Position numbers and translations under genes: made by a program
NCBI GenBank assembly: GCA_029531795.1
Contig: JAPEIS010000001.1
Coordinates: 8,060,001 to 8,124,000 of the forward strand
Source: Sclerotinia nivalis
Taxonomy: Eukaryota; Ascomycota; Leotiomycetes; Helotiales; Sclerotiniaceae
DNA: 64,000 nucleotides
Direction of reading: 5' to 3'
Part shown: piece after piece, positions 23,625 through 35,800 of the stretch
Layout of the letters: every line of letters begins with the position of its first letter
Numbering within the stretch: position 1 is the first letter of the stretch
The notes under the pieces: generated by a model
Databases searched by the model: none
The model's input: the letters and a program-made list of their open reading frames with translations, nothing else
What the model was told of the DNA's origin: nothing

Positions 23625-24259
23625 AGATGTTGTAGTACGGCTTGTGACTTTTTATTATGCATTCGAGCGATATGGAGTTGGGTTGAGGGAGTATGGGAAG
23701 GTTTTACCCAATGGAGTTTAGGGCAAAGACATGTCATCTGGATCAGATAGAGTTTAGCAGTACATCTGCAACTCATCTTTTTCGTAATTTGAAGAGCTTT
23801 TATAGCTAAGATGATTCGTGCTTTTTTGATCTGGACTTCTATTTGTGGTTGTTGAGAAATTGCGTGCTGAAAACGAAGATGGGAAAATCGGAAAAAGTGC
23901 GCGACTCAGTGATAAACCACGTTAATCATAAATGTGAGTATCCGGGGCATGGTAGGACAGCGTGTGGTAAGAAGCATTTGAACTAAGAACTTGGATAATA
24001 TTTCGATATATCATTGGAAGTTTTCTACAGCTATAATTATATTAGGAAGGAGAAAATGTGATTGTGATTGCGGGATCTGTGGTACAGCTAGACTAGTCCT
24101 GGATAGGCACTCGGTGTAAGCGCAAGCTGACTTCAGCCTCAACGTCTACATGGCTTACAACTTCAGAAGTGTTCGCAACAGGTAGCCTTGTCGAGACTCG
24201 ACGCCATCATTTCATTCTTAACTTCAGTCGGTATATTCGAGTCTTCAATCATCCGTCAA
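23625..24259. other. Intergenic between TAF11 and the HET gene
   Basis: No gene supported. Contains the 3' flank of TAF11 and the 5' flank of the HET-domain gene. The frame of the HET first exon is open upstream of 24260 but has no ATG. Confidence 0.45.
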
Positions 24260-26627
24260 ATGGATTCTGCAAGCTCGCCGCATACGACCGCGGGTCCGGC
24301 AGAGGTTTGCTCGACGTGCAAGAATTTGTGTCCGACGGCAAAATTCACCGATTTTCTTCACGGTGATGGCACCGAACTGAAAATCTCAGGCACAAATCTC
24401 CATCAATCTGCCGAACGTGGCTGCCTATTGTGTGGAGTGCTCTGCGAATGCGTAAAATTTGCTTTGGCAAGGGAAAATATAGTTCTACCGACGATTTCTG
24501 ACTCGGGAATTAAATTAGTTACGTATCCTGGCTTCCCCATACAACTTCGGGTTGCAGCGCCAAAGAGCTCATTTTATCAATTTATTGCGCTGAGCGGTGT
24601 TGGAGGTAAGATCTTTTCCATATGAAAAAGTATGGAATAGTAATTTGGAGGCCGCTTTGTGATTGACTATGGGTTTGTTTGCTGGGAATAGGGGATGATC
24701 CAATAAAGCCTGTACTTGGGTGAATGTACTTGACCTAATCACGCCGAAATCTATGGTACGGTCTCTGGCGGACAATAAGGAGACATTATATTTTATCAGG
24801 CTCAATAGCCAAAGTCTCACCTTATGTGAGGGTAAACAGACCAACTGTCCACGCAGAGAGTCCGCCATTCAATTTGGAAGAATACTAGGACTTGGTATAT
24901 ATATTCTGACTGCTTGCCTCAAATCTTTAGATAACAAAGATCAATTGCCGCAGCTTGGGATCTTTAGGGAAATCAGCGTCCAGACTTATAACCCAACGGC
25001 CCGGAATCTATCCAAGAAATGGATTGAAGACTGTCTCCAAAATCACACGTCTTGCAACGCCGACTTGTCCCTGCTGGAGTCGGCTGAAATGCCCACTCGA
25101 ATAATCGATACGACACCTGTTGAAGGCAATGCAGACATTCGTCTGGTAAAGGGTAGCGATATTGGTCGAGAAAGATACATTGCTTTAAGCCATTGCTGGG
25201 GAAAATACCAACAAGTCAAGACTACCTCTGAGAATATCGATTCTATGTTTAGGGGCATATCCTTGCAAATGTTATCCCAAACTTTTCGCGATGCTGTGCG
25301 CATTTGTCGGGACCTTGGAATAAGATACCTTTGGATTGATTCATTGTGTATAATCCAGAACAATGCCATGGAATGGAGACGAGAATCCAGTCACATGTCA
25401 ATGGTTTATGGCAATGCCTTACTTGTGCTTGCAGCGTCTATTTCTCCCGGTGATGAACTTGGCATGATTCGTGAGCGTCCATACAGCTACTGCCACATCA
25501 TTGATTTCAATTGCAATGGCGGTCCTCTTAGTTTGAGGATGCAACCGTGGATATTCCACAGCAACACCAATCATGATTATCCCCCCTTTTACGATGGTCC
25601 TCTGGCTGAACGGGCATGGGCGTTTCAGGAAAGGTTACTCGGCCGGCGAGTTCTTTTGTTCAACAGAAACGAACTATTATGGGAGTGTAAAGAAGTGTGG
25701 AGATGCGAGTGCGGCGTGGGCGACAACAAAGGGGACTCAAATTATATATACAATTTGCATCATTGGCTTGAAGCTAACCGCAAACATGCAGAACTTATTT
25801 ACCGTTCTTGGCGGGTGCACATTGTTCCATGTTACGCCTCCAGAAATTTGACCCAACCCGGGGACCGACTGCCTGCCATCTCTGGAATTGCCGAAACTTT
25901 TCGATTGGAACTTGAAGACGACTACCTCGCTGGGCTGTGGCGCAAAGATCTACCGCGAGGGTTACTTTGGATAAACTTACATTCTCATCCATCAGGCTTG
26001 CCATCAAGATATCGCGCGCCTAGTTGGAGCTGGGCTGCAGCCGACTGTGTACCGAAATACGAGGAAATTATGAATGCAGAATTCTGCGTTGAGGTTTCGG
26101 AAGTGTGCTGCAAGCTTTTAGGGAAAGAGCTGACCGGCGAAGTTACAGATGGTTGGCTTACCATTTGCGGACCACTCGGGAAAGCACTGGTTAGATTACC
26201 AGCGGAATACTTCGAAAAGGGGTCCTCTGAAAGTATCCACCTTTGCGTGGACGAGGATGATTATCATGGCACCTCCTTTCGTGCCGACTTCTTGCTTGAG
26301 GTCAGAACCATCCAGATAGAGGAGGATGGAGTGGAAGAAGAAATTGTCGTACGATCACACATGGAACGTAGCAACCTTCAGAGAGCCCGGATGAGCCCAG
26401 AGTCATCGTTCCCCTGTTCAAAGATTTCCGAAGTTAGTCTTGATGTATGGTGCTTGAAGATATGCCAAGGTGACATGTGCGGTATGAAGGATGTGGTTTT
26501 AGTACTTGGAAAGTCAGAGAGACAGAAGGGAAGGTATGAACGTCTTGGCCTGGGAAAAATTAACTCAGAGAAGTCTAGGAGGGCGTTTGCTGCCAATGCA
26601 GTCAACACTGTAATAACAATTGTGTAG
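24260..26627 (+). CDS. HET-domain (heterokaryon incompatibility) protein
   Basis: Two exons, 24260-24605 and 24709-26627, with a 103-nt intron at 24606-24708 (GTAAG donor, AATAAAG acceptor), give about 754 residues. The acceptor was chosen because earlier AG sites run into stops. The N-terminus has Cys pairs (CSTCKNLC and CLLCGVLCEC) typical of this family. The HET domain is clear: YIALSHCWG, then SQTFRDAVRICRDLGIRYLWIDSLCIIQ, MSMVYGNALLVLAAS, and finally RAWAFQERLLGRRVLLF. HET domains trigger cell death when incompatible hyphae fuse; many are fast-evolving or lineage-specific and of unknown trigger. No partner domain (NACHT, ankyrin, WD) is visible. It is the last intact gene before the AT-rich compartment, 0.9 kb from its edge. 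Confidence 0.9.
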
Positions 26628-27551
26628 CCATATATCGTCGTATGCCTATTCCACAACTTTCGCTCGTCTCAGAATATATGTGCTGGATTTCTCAGGGGTC
26701 AGCGTTCTCTCCGAAGTATTTCCAGTGCTGACGCGGAAACTGATCGGATGCTGTAATCTCATATCTCATGGCCAAACCTAGCAATGAACATTATGTTTCT
26801 TTTATCAACATTATAAGATTGGCTTGATAGTTAAGGCTGATTAACTCGTGATTATCAGCAGCTACAGCTGGCCAGAAGCCTGCTTGTTGGAGTAACAAAC
26901 AGCCTACTGGTAGTACTTCCATCAAGAATCTAGTTTCACCAAAATTACAATCTGTTGATTAACGAATTCGATAATAGAACATCATCAGTATCGTCTATCC
27001 CGAGGCCCTTCCAAGCCTTCTCTACCAACCTTGGACAAAATAATGCTGCCCTCTGAGAAGTATCTATCGTTCAACTGAGAGGTACCCTATGCTCACGCCA
27101 CCGGTGTTGCATATTTAGTTTTGAAGTGAACTGCTCAGAAGCGGAAGGCATGTCGGATAGTAGTTTACACGTGTGATACGGTTCAGGTACCAGGGACTTT
27201 GGTATGGTATGAGTGTTTTTTCACTAGGCCTTGTCCTCATGAGACGGTGGTGTGAACTTCACGCAATGAGCATTCGAATGCCGAAGAATGAAATCTTGAC
27301 ATATTACATCGTGAAAGCACTCTTGAATGCTTCTGCTGCAGACTGTAGATATGCGCGATCGGATGGATCCACATCTCTGACTCGACCTGCATGATCGAAG
27401 AGTAGCTGTTGATTGGGGCAGGTGGGAACCCGTAATACTGTGAAAGAGGTAGGTCGAGATACGTGCGTTCTGATTGCACGCTGCGAGGGGGAATGGGAAT
27501 GCGAATTGATCAGATTATATTGTAAAGACTTCAAGTAGTATAACTAATAGT
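26628..27551. other. Gene-free transition zone
   Basis: Ordinary composition with no supported gene. Short frames at about 27,173-27,534 overlap on both strands and show no family signature. The AT-rich transposon compartment begins at its right edge. Confidence 0.5.
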
Positions 27552-27695
27552 TACCGTACCAAAAAGGAGGCGGGTAACGTGACTCCAAAAAGGTCTATAT
27601 AACCACTCCGATTCAATCTAATTTAGAATAAAAATGCGCAACTTCAATCTAATCATTTTGTAATCGTTTCCGTTGTATTTACTAATGATCTATAT
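27552..27695 (+). repeat. Isolated terminal arm of a TIR element
   Basis: Starts TACCGTACCAAAAAGGAGGC and is closely similar, in inverted orientation, to the right terminus of the neighbouring element (28,933 back to about 28,790) over about 140 bp. It is either an older truncated copy or the true left end of a longer element. The TACCGTACC start repeats at 27,853. Confidence 0.75.
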
Positions 27696-27876
27696 AGAGA
27701 TTTATAGATATTAAATATATCGTCAATATCTTTCTATTTACAAACTTATATTTTTGATCTTCTTTCGAAAAATCACTTTTTGAATTTTCTTTTTAAGAGT
27801 TGTTGATTGGTATATTTGTCACGGGTAATCACGTGTTATCTAATCATACAGATACCGTACCAAAAAGGAGGCAGGT

Positions 27877-28022
27877 TATCACGGTGGTGGTAGGGTGCTT
27901 TAAGATATGATGATATTCTACGAAGAAGGAAGAAGGTGCTAGGAAGAGCGCCAACTATATGGGGGATGGGTGCCTTAGGCAGCCATGCAGACTAGCTAGG
28001 AACGGGTTACGAACCCGTGACA
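27877..28022 (-). mobile_element. Solo LTR (family of the LTR at 31,834), target duplication CAGGT
   Basis: 146 bp, running TATCACGG...CCCGTGACA on the plus strand, i.e. TGTCACGGG...CCGTGATA in its own orientation. It is bounded by a perfect 5-bp duplication, CAGGT at 27872-27876 and 28023-28027, within the left TIR. It is the reverse complement of the 146-bp LTR at 31834-31979 and retains more C in CA contexts. It is the product of LTR-LTR recombination after insertion into the TIR element. Confidence 0.88.
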
Positions 28023-28513
28023 CAGGTAACGTGACTCCAAAAGGGTCTATATAATCGCTCCAATTCAATTTAACTATTATTATGAGCAATCGAGTCGATT
28101 GCAAGGATTGCAAAGGGATCGGTTGTAAAAGTTGATTGTAAATCTAATTTTTTTTTGAAATATTTTAATTTTTCGAATATAATATATTTTAATTGAAATT
28201 CGAAAAAATACCCACTTTTATATTTCGAAAATTTTTTTTTTTTTTTTAAATTTTTAAATTTTTTGAATTTCGAAAATAAAAATTTGGATTTATTTTTTAA
28301 AGTAGATTTGTTGAAAAAAACAAATTCACTTTTCTTATATCGAAGATTTTATCGAAAGTTTTATCGAAGATTTTATTAAAAGTTTTATTAAAGATTTTAT
28401 TAAAAAGAAATATCGAATAAAAATATCGAAGAAAAAAAGAATAATTTAAATAATATATATAATCTATAATAAAATCGTTATAATGTTTATATTAGATAAT
28501 ATCACGAGATAAT

Positions 28514-28726
28514 TGTCACGGGGTCCCCGTATATGGTATACGGAGACCGCTCGGGTTCCGACCCATAGGAGTCGGACCTCGGATAAGTGTAGGCTAGCCC
28601 CGGTCGGGGCTAGCGCTACACATAAATGTATTTAAGGAACCGTTCCTTCTATAGAAACGTAACTCTTCGAACTACGTTTTATCAATAAAAGTGATTTCTG
28701 TTATCCTGTCTGCTGCCTCCGTGATA
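28514..28726 (+). mobile_element. Solo LTR, target duplication ATAAT
   Basis: 213 bp that stand out as GC-richer than the surroundings. It starts TGTCACGGGGTCCCCG and ends CTCCGTGATA, flanked by perfect 5-bp duplications ATAAT at 28509-28513 and 28727-28731. Includes a GC-rich hairpin-prone CTAGCCCCGGTCGGGGCTAG segment. Different family from the other LTRs in the window. Little mutated, so probably a late arrival. Confidence 0.85.
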
Positions 28727-28933
28727 ATAATACGATTACAGAGTATATTGAAGAGATCGGAGAGAAGATGATTATAGTGAAGTAATAGAGTTAAGTGTAT
28801 ATTAGTAAACACAACGGAAACGGATACAAAATGATAAATTGAAATTGCGTATTTTTTATTAAACTAGATTGAGTTGGAGTGATTATATAGACCCTTTTGG
28901 AATCACATTACCTGTCTTCTTTTTGGTACGGTA

Positions 28934-29237
28934 TCTAAACCGGAGCTGAAACAATATACGCCTTTGTATACCTCTCTTATTTAGAGGTTTTCTAAAGATA
29001 TATATATATTGTCTTCTTGCTAAATGAATTAGAAGCCTCTTTGTGAAATGATATTTCCTTAGCTCCTAGCCTAGTATTACGCCGCTACAATCCTTTATCA
29101 CTAAAAAGTGATCAAGGGGCTTATAGAAAGGCCATGGTGGTTTCTACTAAAGATCAAACAAGGGCTTGGTGAGAATGAAGATATAACGATTGTATTGTAT
29201 AGTAATTATAATGTTTAAACTAATGATTATTCTTGAA
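28934..29237. other. AT-rich non-coding sequence
   Basis: Degraded sequence to the left of the minisatellite module. It may hold the eroded 3' end of the reversed Gypsy element whose integrase lies further right. No motif secures that. Confidence 0.3.
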
Positions 29238-29440
29238 TACGAAGCTCTACAAATAAAGGAATCCATTCTGTTTATATAGATCTTCGTATTTGGGAGCCCT
29301 AGAAGCTTTCGAAGTTTCAATACTCCGGAAGCATTGGGAGCCTTCGAAACTCCAATACTCTAGGAGCGTCGGGAACCTTCGAAACTTCAATGCTCTAGGA
29401 GCGTTAAGAGCTTTTGAAATTTCAATACTCTATTATATGA
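29238..29440. repeat. TACGAAG...CTTCGTA module followed by 39-bp minisatellite
   Basis: A 51-bp module (29238-29288) with inverted ends TACGAAG/CTTCGTA is followed by about four tandem copies of a 39-bp unit around GGAGCCTTCGAAACTTCAAT. The same 50-bp module occurs at 48431-48480, there followed by a different (18-bp) minisatellite. Confidence 0.8.
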
Positions 29441-29743
29441 TCTAATACTAATATGGTTTATATTTGTTTGTTTTTATAATTATCTTAATCTTATATTAAT
29501 TCGATCAAATTATAATATATATTCATATAATCGGTTATTGTAAGATCTGTAATTGTAATATTATTTTTCATTTAGACTAAAGCTTATCTCAAACTTATAA
29601 GGTGGGGTTATATTCTGAAGAAAAATGCAAAACTCTTTTTTTCTATTATGTTTTCCTTCAAAATTAAGAAATTCCTATTTTCTGTTCGAAAACGTTCCGA
29701 ATAGATTCTTCTGGTTCAATTTATTAATAATTGTAGAATTGAA

Positions 29744-30250
29744 ATGTTTTTCTGTTTTTATTATTGTAATGAAAAACTTTATTATATGAAAGATATTAAT
29801 AATCTTCAATGTTTTCGTTATTTTGAATATGTTTTGGTTCGAATTTTTTGTAATACTGAATTTCCTTTGGAAGAAGATTGGGATTGGGAAGTATTTTGTA
29901 TTTCGGATTGGGTTTCTTTGGATAAATAAGAAGAGAAATTAGATTGTGAAGAGGAGGAAGCGTTTGCTAAAATTTTGTGTTTGTGTAAATAAAAGAAATT
30001 CCTATGTGATTGTAGAAAGCGGATGGTCGATTGTAGTCTTAAATATTTGGATGAATTGAATGTTTTGGAAGAGAAAGAACGATTGGCAAAAGAGTAAACA
30101 GAGAAGGAAAGAGTAAACGGAAATGCTTCTGGTTTTAATAATGTTTCGTTTGATCTTTTGGAAGGTTTCGATTCTTTGTTTTTCTCGAATCTTTTTGATC
30201 CTTTTTGGATAGATCCGGATATCGTTGATGGAATGTCTGTAGCTTTTTAG
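29744..30250 (+). pseudogene. Degraded coding relic of unknown identity
   Basis: The plus-strand reading, interrupted by several TAA/TAG where Gln codons would fit, shows a compositionally protein-like stretch: EEDWDWEVFCISDWVSLDK, an acidic EEEEAFAKIL segment, then a KERLAKE heptad-like segment. It does not match a domain I can name. It lies downstream (in reverse sense) of the Gypsy integrase relic and may be a lineage-specific accessory frame of a retroelement. Confidence 0.35.
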
Positions 30251-30305
30251 GGCAATTGAAATTCTTTTTGGGTTTTTAAGTGTTTTCTGAATATAGGTAA
30301 TCGAG

Positions 30306-31833
30306 TTATTTGATTAAATACTTTATTGTGTTTTTGATATATTTGCAATCTAGTATTATTTCGATATTGTATTTAGTATTCGGATTGATGGATTCGATTA
30401 TGGTTTTTGGTATGTTTGGTGTTTTTGGTGGTGTTAGTTCGAATAAGGATATATAGAATATTGAATGGATATTTATAGTATTTGATAATTTCAATCTGAA
30501 ATTAATAAGTTCTATTATTTTTTCGATTTCGAATGGTTTTAGTTTTTTATGATTTAGTTTATCGTTTGATTGTTGTATTTGAATGTTTCTTCAAATCAAA
30601 TAAATTTTATCTTTCTTTTTAAGAGTAGATTTTATATTTTGTGATTTGTTGTAATATGCGGTTGTTTTCAAGGTTATGAATTACAAATCCAATAAGAGCT
30701 GTTCGTGTAGTTCTTTGATTTCCGATATATCTTTTATAGTTTCGTTAGTATTCGTTGTTTGTAGGAGTAATGAATGATAAACTAATAGAGTATATTTATA
30801 ATTAGTGTATATTGGCGTTACTTTTATTGTTTTTGTTTTTGATGTATTGTATATAAATTGAATTAAGGGTAATAATTCAATTTAATCGTTTTGTTTATAG
30901 TTGATATAGCAATGTAGATAGGTTTTCATTGTCTGATTTAAATGTTCTGTTTGGTCATTTGTTTGAGAATGAAACGCAATAGATAGTTTATATTTGATTT
31001 CAAGTAATGCTATAAAAATAATCCAGAATTTTGATGTAAAAAGTTTATTTTTATTTGAAATTATTTTCTTTAGTATATTATAAATATTGATTATGTTTCG
31101 TAGGAATATATAAGTTAGGTTATCTGTTGTTCATTTCTTGCAGAATAGTATTATATAGGTGAATTTCGTTAATCTATCTATCATTATTAGAATGGAATTG
31201 TATTTTTTTAGTATGATTGATTCTTTGGATATAGATAGTTTTATTACAAAATCTTATACGATAGATTTCTATAGTTGAATAGATAATTTAGGGGTTTTGA
31301 GCTGATTATATGGAATATGCTTAACGGTTTTGTTCTGTATATAGATGTTGCAGTTTCCAATTACTTTTTCAATTGTAGTCCTCATTTTTGGAAAATAAAT
31401 TTCTTTTCTGATTCTAGTAAAAATTCTAGTTACTTTTTGATACTTATAAGCTAAAAGCTTATATTGTTTTCGAATATATTCTTCAATTAGTTTGGAAGGT
31501 ATATATAATTTGTTGTAAAAGTATATGAATTTTTTATCGATGCTGAATCCCTTTTCCAGATTGTTTGTATTCTTAAGGATTCGTTTTGTAGTAATATTTC
31601 GTTTATATTATGTTTTCAATTGCTCTTTGATTGTATTGTAATCAATTCTGAAGAAAGTAGTAAGTTGTAGTTTATTGTATACTAATATATTATCTTCTTC
31701 TTTTAAGATTGTATATATTTCGTATACTTTATTTTATAAATATTCCGGTTTTCTATTGAGAGTATCGGCTTTGGCGTTTTCTATTCCTTTAATATATGAA
31801 ATGCGAAAATTGTAGACAACTATAGTTTCGGAT
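30306..31833 (-). pseudogene. Ty3/Gypsy integrase relic, RIP-degraded
   Basis: On the minus strand, reading from about 31,800 down to the stop at 30,306, the order is that of a chromovirus-like integrase. It begins with a YIPSKLIEEYIRKQ helix, then IEKVIGNCNIYIQNK (HHCC region), the core (SILIMIDRLTKFTYI, ...IISNKNKLFTSKFW, LSIAFHSQTNDQTEHLNQTM), and a C-terminal ISLFELTPPKTPN followed by a chromodomain-like ILDCKYIKNTIKYLIK. Several stops and Asp-to-Asn changes (IISNKN where DRD is expected) fit G-to-A damage. The polymerase part upstream is missing, cut off by the LTR that starts at 31,834. Confidence 0.8.
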
Positions 31834-31979
31834 TGTCACGGGTTCGTAACCCGTTCCTAGCTAGTCTGCATGGCTGCCTAAGGCACCTATCCCCTATATA
31901 GTCGGCGCTCTTTCTAGCACTTTCTTTCTTCTTTGTAGAATATCATTATATTTTAAAGCACTTTATTACCATTATAATA
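31834..31979 (+). repeat. 5' LTR of the gag-bearing retroelement
   Basis: Same length (146 bp) and same sequence, in opposite orientation, as the solo LTR at 27877-28022. Differences are almost all C-to-T or G-to-A. For example, its end CTTTATTACCATTATAATA corresponds to CCCTACCACCACCGTGATA in the solo LTR. This is a clear RIP comparison. Confidence 0.85.
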
Positions 31980-32494
31980 GTATATTCTACTCTTTATAAA
32001 GATTCTACTGTTGAATAGAAAAGACAACCCAGTCTTACTAAATAATCAATTTCACGAAATACTCGGAAACTTCGATTATCAATATATTAATGAACAATAA
32101 ACAACGTTTTAATTCGATTCCAATTCAGATCCAGACCCAGACCCAGATTCAGAACCAAACTCAAATTCAGACCCAGATTTCGATTTAATTAGTATTACAT
32201 CGTTATATATTCGAAATCAAAGATCCTACAATTATATCTCAGTTTTTAAAACCGTTTTAAATAATCTATCACTATATCGGATATCATTCAATCAACCTTA
32301 TCAAAATTATCGATACTCCCAATCCAATCAAAGACAATGCCCGAACTCCGAAAGCATATTAAGTCTGTTTTCTTTAATTATCAATAGCTTGTATATAAAT
32401 TCTCCAGTATTGGAGATGGAGACCTTAAAGATCTAATCTTTGTTTCCGATATATTTATTAATATATAAAATCCTGAAGCTATTGTATATATACA

Positions 32495-32848
32495 TGTTAC
32501 AGGTAATCACATGATACCTGATTCGAATGACTGGTGATCTATGATCACTTTATACTCTACGATCATTATACCTCTTATTTCATATTAGTTATCAAGCCCT
32601 TCTAGATTCTATCGAACCTTATAATCGTCAACCTTTTCCTGATATTATACAGATCGAAGCTTAGCTTAATTGATGCTTCTCGTCGGCTAGATAGCTTTCA
32701 TTAAGTTTATATATACCACCCACGATCCTTAAGATCGAGGGCAGATTATTCAATATAGTTTTCATTCAATATACATTTAATTTTATTATTTCAAATTATC
32801 TTCTCCTTGATCTCTTTAATATGTTTTGTGATCTATTATCTCGTGATA
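32495..32848 (+). repeat. 5' LTR of the Copia element
   Basis: 354 bp, begins TGTTACAGGTAATCAC and ends TCTCGTGATA. Pairs with the 3' LTR at 41594-41949. The two differ mainly by transitions, as expected for independent RIP damage. Right after it lies ATTATAAGCCCGATAGCTCT, a candidate primer-binding site. Confidence 0.88.
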
Positions 32849-35800
32849 ATTATAAGCCCGATAGCTCTTAATCTGCTTAAATTTCTATTATACGATTATT
32901 TAGTTTTTAAGGGATCGTTTTTCTTTATTTTATTTCTATTTTCATTATAAATCTAATTATCTTATATCTCTTTTTGTTACTTTCCAAATATAGCGAAAGA
33001 TTAATCTGATTCTTTTCTTTTTGTTATTTGTATTCAATGGTTAAAATGATATCTTTGTTTGTAAAATAAGTATTTAATTATCGGAATCTGGAAATTAGTC
33101 GATCCAGATAACGATTCTTTTGTATCCATTTCGAACGGAATTACTTTTAGTTTCGATCTGGTAAATAAACTAACTATTTTTCAGATCGATTGGTTATTTG
33201 TTAAACCATTAGTTCTATTTTCTGTTGTCGATCTTTAGATTAAATACGATTAAGTTAATCAAGATCGATATTGGCAGGAATTCTCGGAATACTTCGTGGT
33301 AATCCAAATCTGACAAGATGCAAGTGGAGACATTAATATAAGGAATTCCAGCGGAAATATGTTGGGATCCATATTAGTTCGATTCATTGCTTCTTTCCCT
33401 ACAATATTCCAAGATATTGTAATTGAATTTAGTATTCTTCAAATGAAGTATCGATATCGTTAATATAAGTATACTCAGAATCACAAAGCCTTTCGAGATA
33501 TATATGAATGAATCGAATCAATTGTGGATCAAGTTCATTTTATAGAGCTTTTTATTTGTAATAAAGGTACTATATTTTTTCTATTCAAAACGATCATTTC
33601 AATGTTTAAACGGAAACTCGTTTTTATAGTAATTACTGCCAAAATGGTAGTATTATATGAATATCGGTCTGTACTAGCGCAAGCGTCATTCGGCAGAACC
33701 GATTTTGTCAAATGGTATAAGGATTGAATTATAATCTATATTAAAGCTCTTTTATATAAGATAATTGAGATTCAGAATGAAGTAGTCATTATTGTATTTC
33801 TGTAAATAGTTGATGTCAGATTGCTTTCAATTTGGATAAACATTATGATTATGTAGATCGAGATGAATAATCAATTCGGATTATTTAATTTTTCATTTCA
33901 ACAATTCGGAGATATCTTTGAAGGATTAGTCTATTAGGATTCGATAATTTCTAAAACTAAAAAAGGTATATATTCCATTTTTAGTTTTTCTCAAGATAAT
34001 AAAAAGTTCAAAAAGAATAAGAAAGGGATTAACTTTAAAGGAAATATAGATATTAATAGAATCTGGATATATCCTTGTAAGATAAAAGCCGATTGAAAGA
34101 ATGAGTTAGGGTATTAGTATTATGTAAACAATTGTCGAATTATAAAACTAGTGCTTATTAGTAAAATAGATTCAATATCCAAACAGTATTATACCGAATC
34201 TGAATTAAAGATAATCAAAGATCGAATTAATTCATAATTATAGAAGCATTTATATATTGAATAAATTAAGAAAGGATAAATGAAATCAAATGTAAAACCT
34301 TCCGAAACTTTATTCAATACTATTGTTTTTGATATTTGTATCAATCAAGTAAAGGTTTATATTATTATTATAAAGGTTTATCGTTTTTTTAATAGTACTT
34401 TATTCGATAATTGTAATATTATATATATCGTAAACGATATCTCTTTTATAGATAATCATCGATATATACTATCTGGCTTTAGTAATCTTGTAAAAATAGA
34501 TATTATATTCTTCCAAGTTTTGGATTATAGTATTTATACAATCAAAGGAATTATCGAAAAAAAGGGCTATTCTAATAATGATTTTGTTTTGAACGATATA
34601 ATATTAATCCCTGGTTTCTATATTAATATCGTCTCGGAGATTCGATTGTTGAAAGCTGGTATATAGTATTCAGGATACGATTATATTCTCTGTAAAGGAG
34701 ATCTTTCAAATAGCATTGTAATAGCTAAATACATTTATACTGAAAATCTTATATTCTTAGAATACAAATCATTTTCAATCTATTCAAATACTCTTTTATT
34801 TATTCCTATAAACAACTTTTCTTTAATATATCCAATAATGAATTGTAAAATCAATAAAGCATTCCATCGATCTCGTGATCCATCTTTTCCTAAAAAGAAT
34901 ACAAATGAACTATAATATAAACACTCAGGATATCTGGGAAAAGAAGCACTTCAATATTTAGTATTTGCAGTACGAAATATCAAGATAAAAGGTATCATTT
35001 GTATCGAATACGCAGACTGTATTCATATCTATACAAAACAGGTCATCTCTTGTGTACCGAATGATCGCCAGTTGCCTCGGTTATTCTATAAAATCCAATG
35101 GGATCTTTTTGATTTCGATAAAGGGTATACAGATATATTATAGTTTCTTGTGATCAAAGATATATACAATAACAAGATCTTTTCATATCCTCTCTATAGA
35201 AAAATCTATAATAAAGTATTTTCTATTATATAAAACTTCTTTGTTTAGATTCATTATAAATACAGCCTAACAATTGTAGGAATCAAATAGAATAACAATA
35301 TATCTATTATTAAGATCATAAAAGATATACTTTTCAAGAAATGAATTAAACAAAAAAATATTGAATTTGAGCTTTCCCTTTCTCATATATACAAACCCAA
35401 TAAAGAATCAGAATACGCAGAACAAAAAATAATCATCAAATAAATCAAAATGAAGATCATATCAGGTTTACTAAATAAATTATAGGTAGAAGTAATACAA
35501 ATTGTAATTTATTTGTATAATATAAGCCCTTTGAAAGTCAAATCCTTCAAATCTTCAAATGAGATATTCAATATATAGTTTTGTGATTACCTTCGCAAAG
35601 ACAACCTTTTGTTCGCAAAGAAAATATCTGATGATCTTTGTTTTAATTGAAATGGGATCTATAGATATAAATGTAGAGTTTATTCTTTAAATAAAAATAG
35701 AGAGATTGGATTTAATAGAAGATAATACAAAATCAATCTTCAAGTATATATTGAGTATTTGATAAGTTATATCCTAAGTATACTAATCTATTATATATAG

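Larger units (their letters stand above)
27853..28933. mobile_element. TIR element (MITE-like) with two nested solo LTRs
   Basis: The left end reads TACCGTACCAAAAAGGAGGC and the right end is its reverse complement. The terminal inverted repeats match for about 70 bp once the nested LTR is removed, with differences mostly C/T or G/A. The termini extend as GATA...TATC, so the flanking duplication could be TA. Removing the two inserted LTRs and their duplications leaves about 710 bp of AT-rich sequence with no open frame, so it looks non-autonomous. The superfamily is not determined. Inserts are listed separately. Confidence 0.75.
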
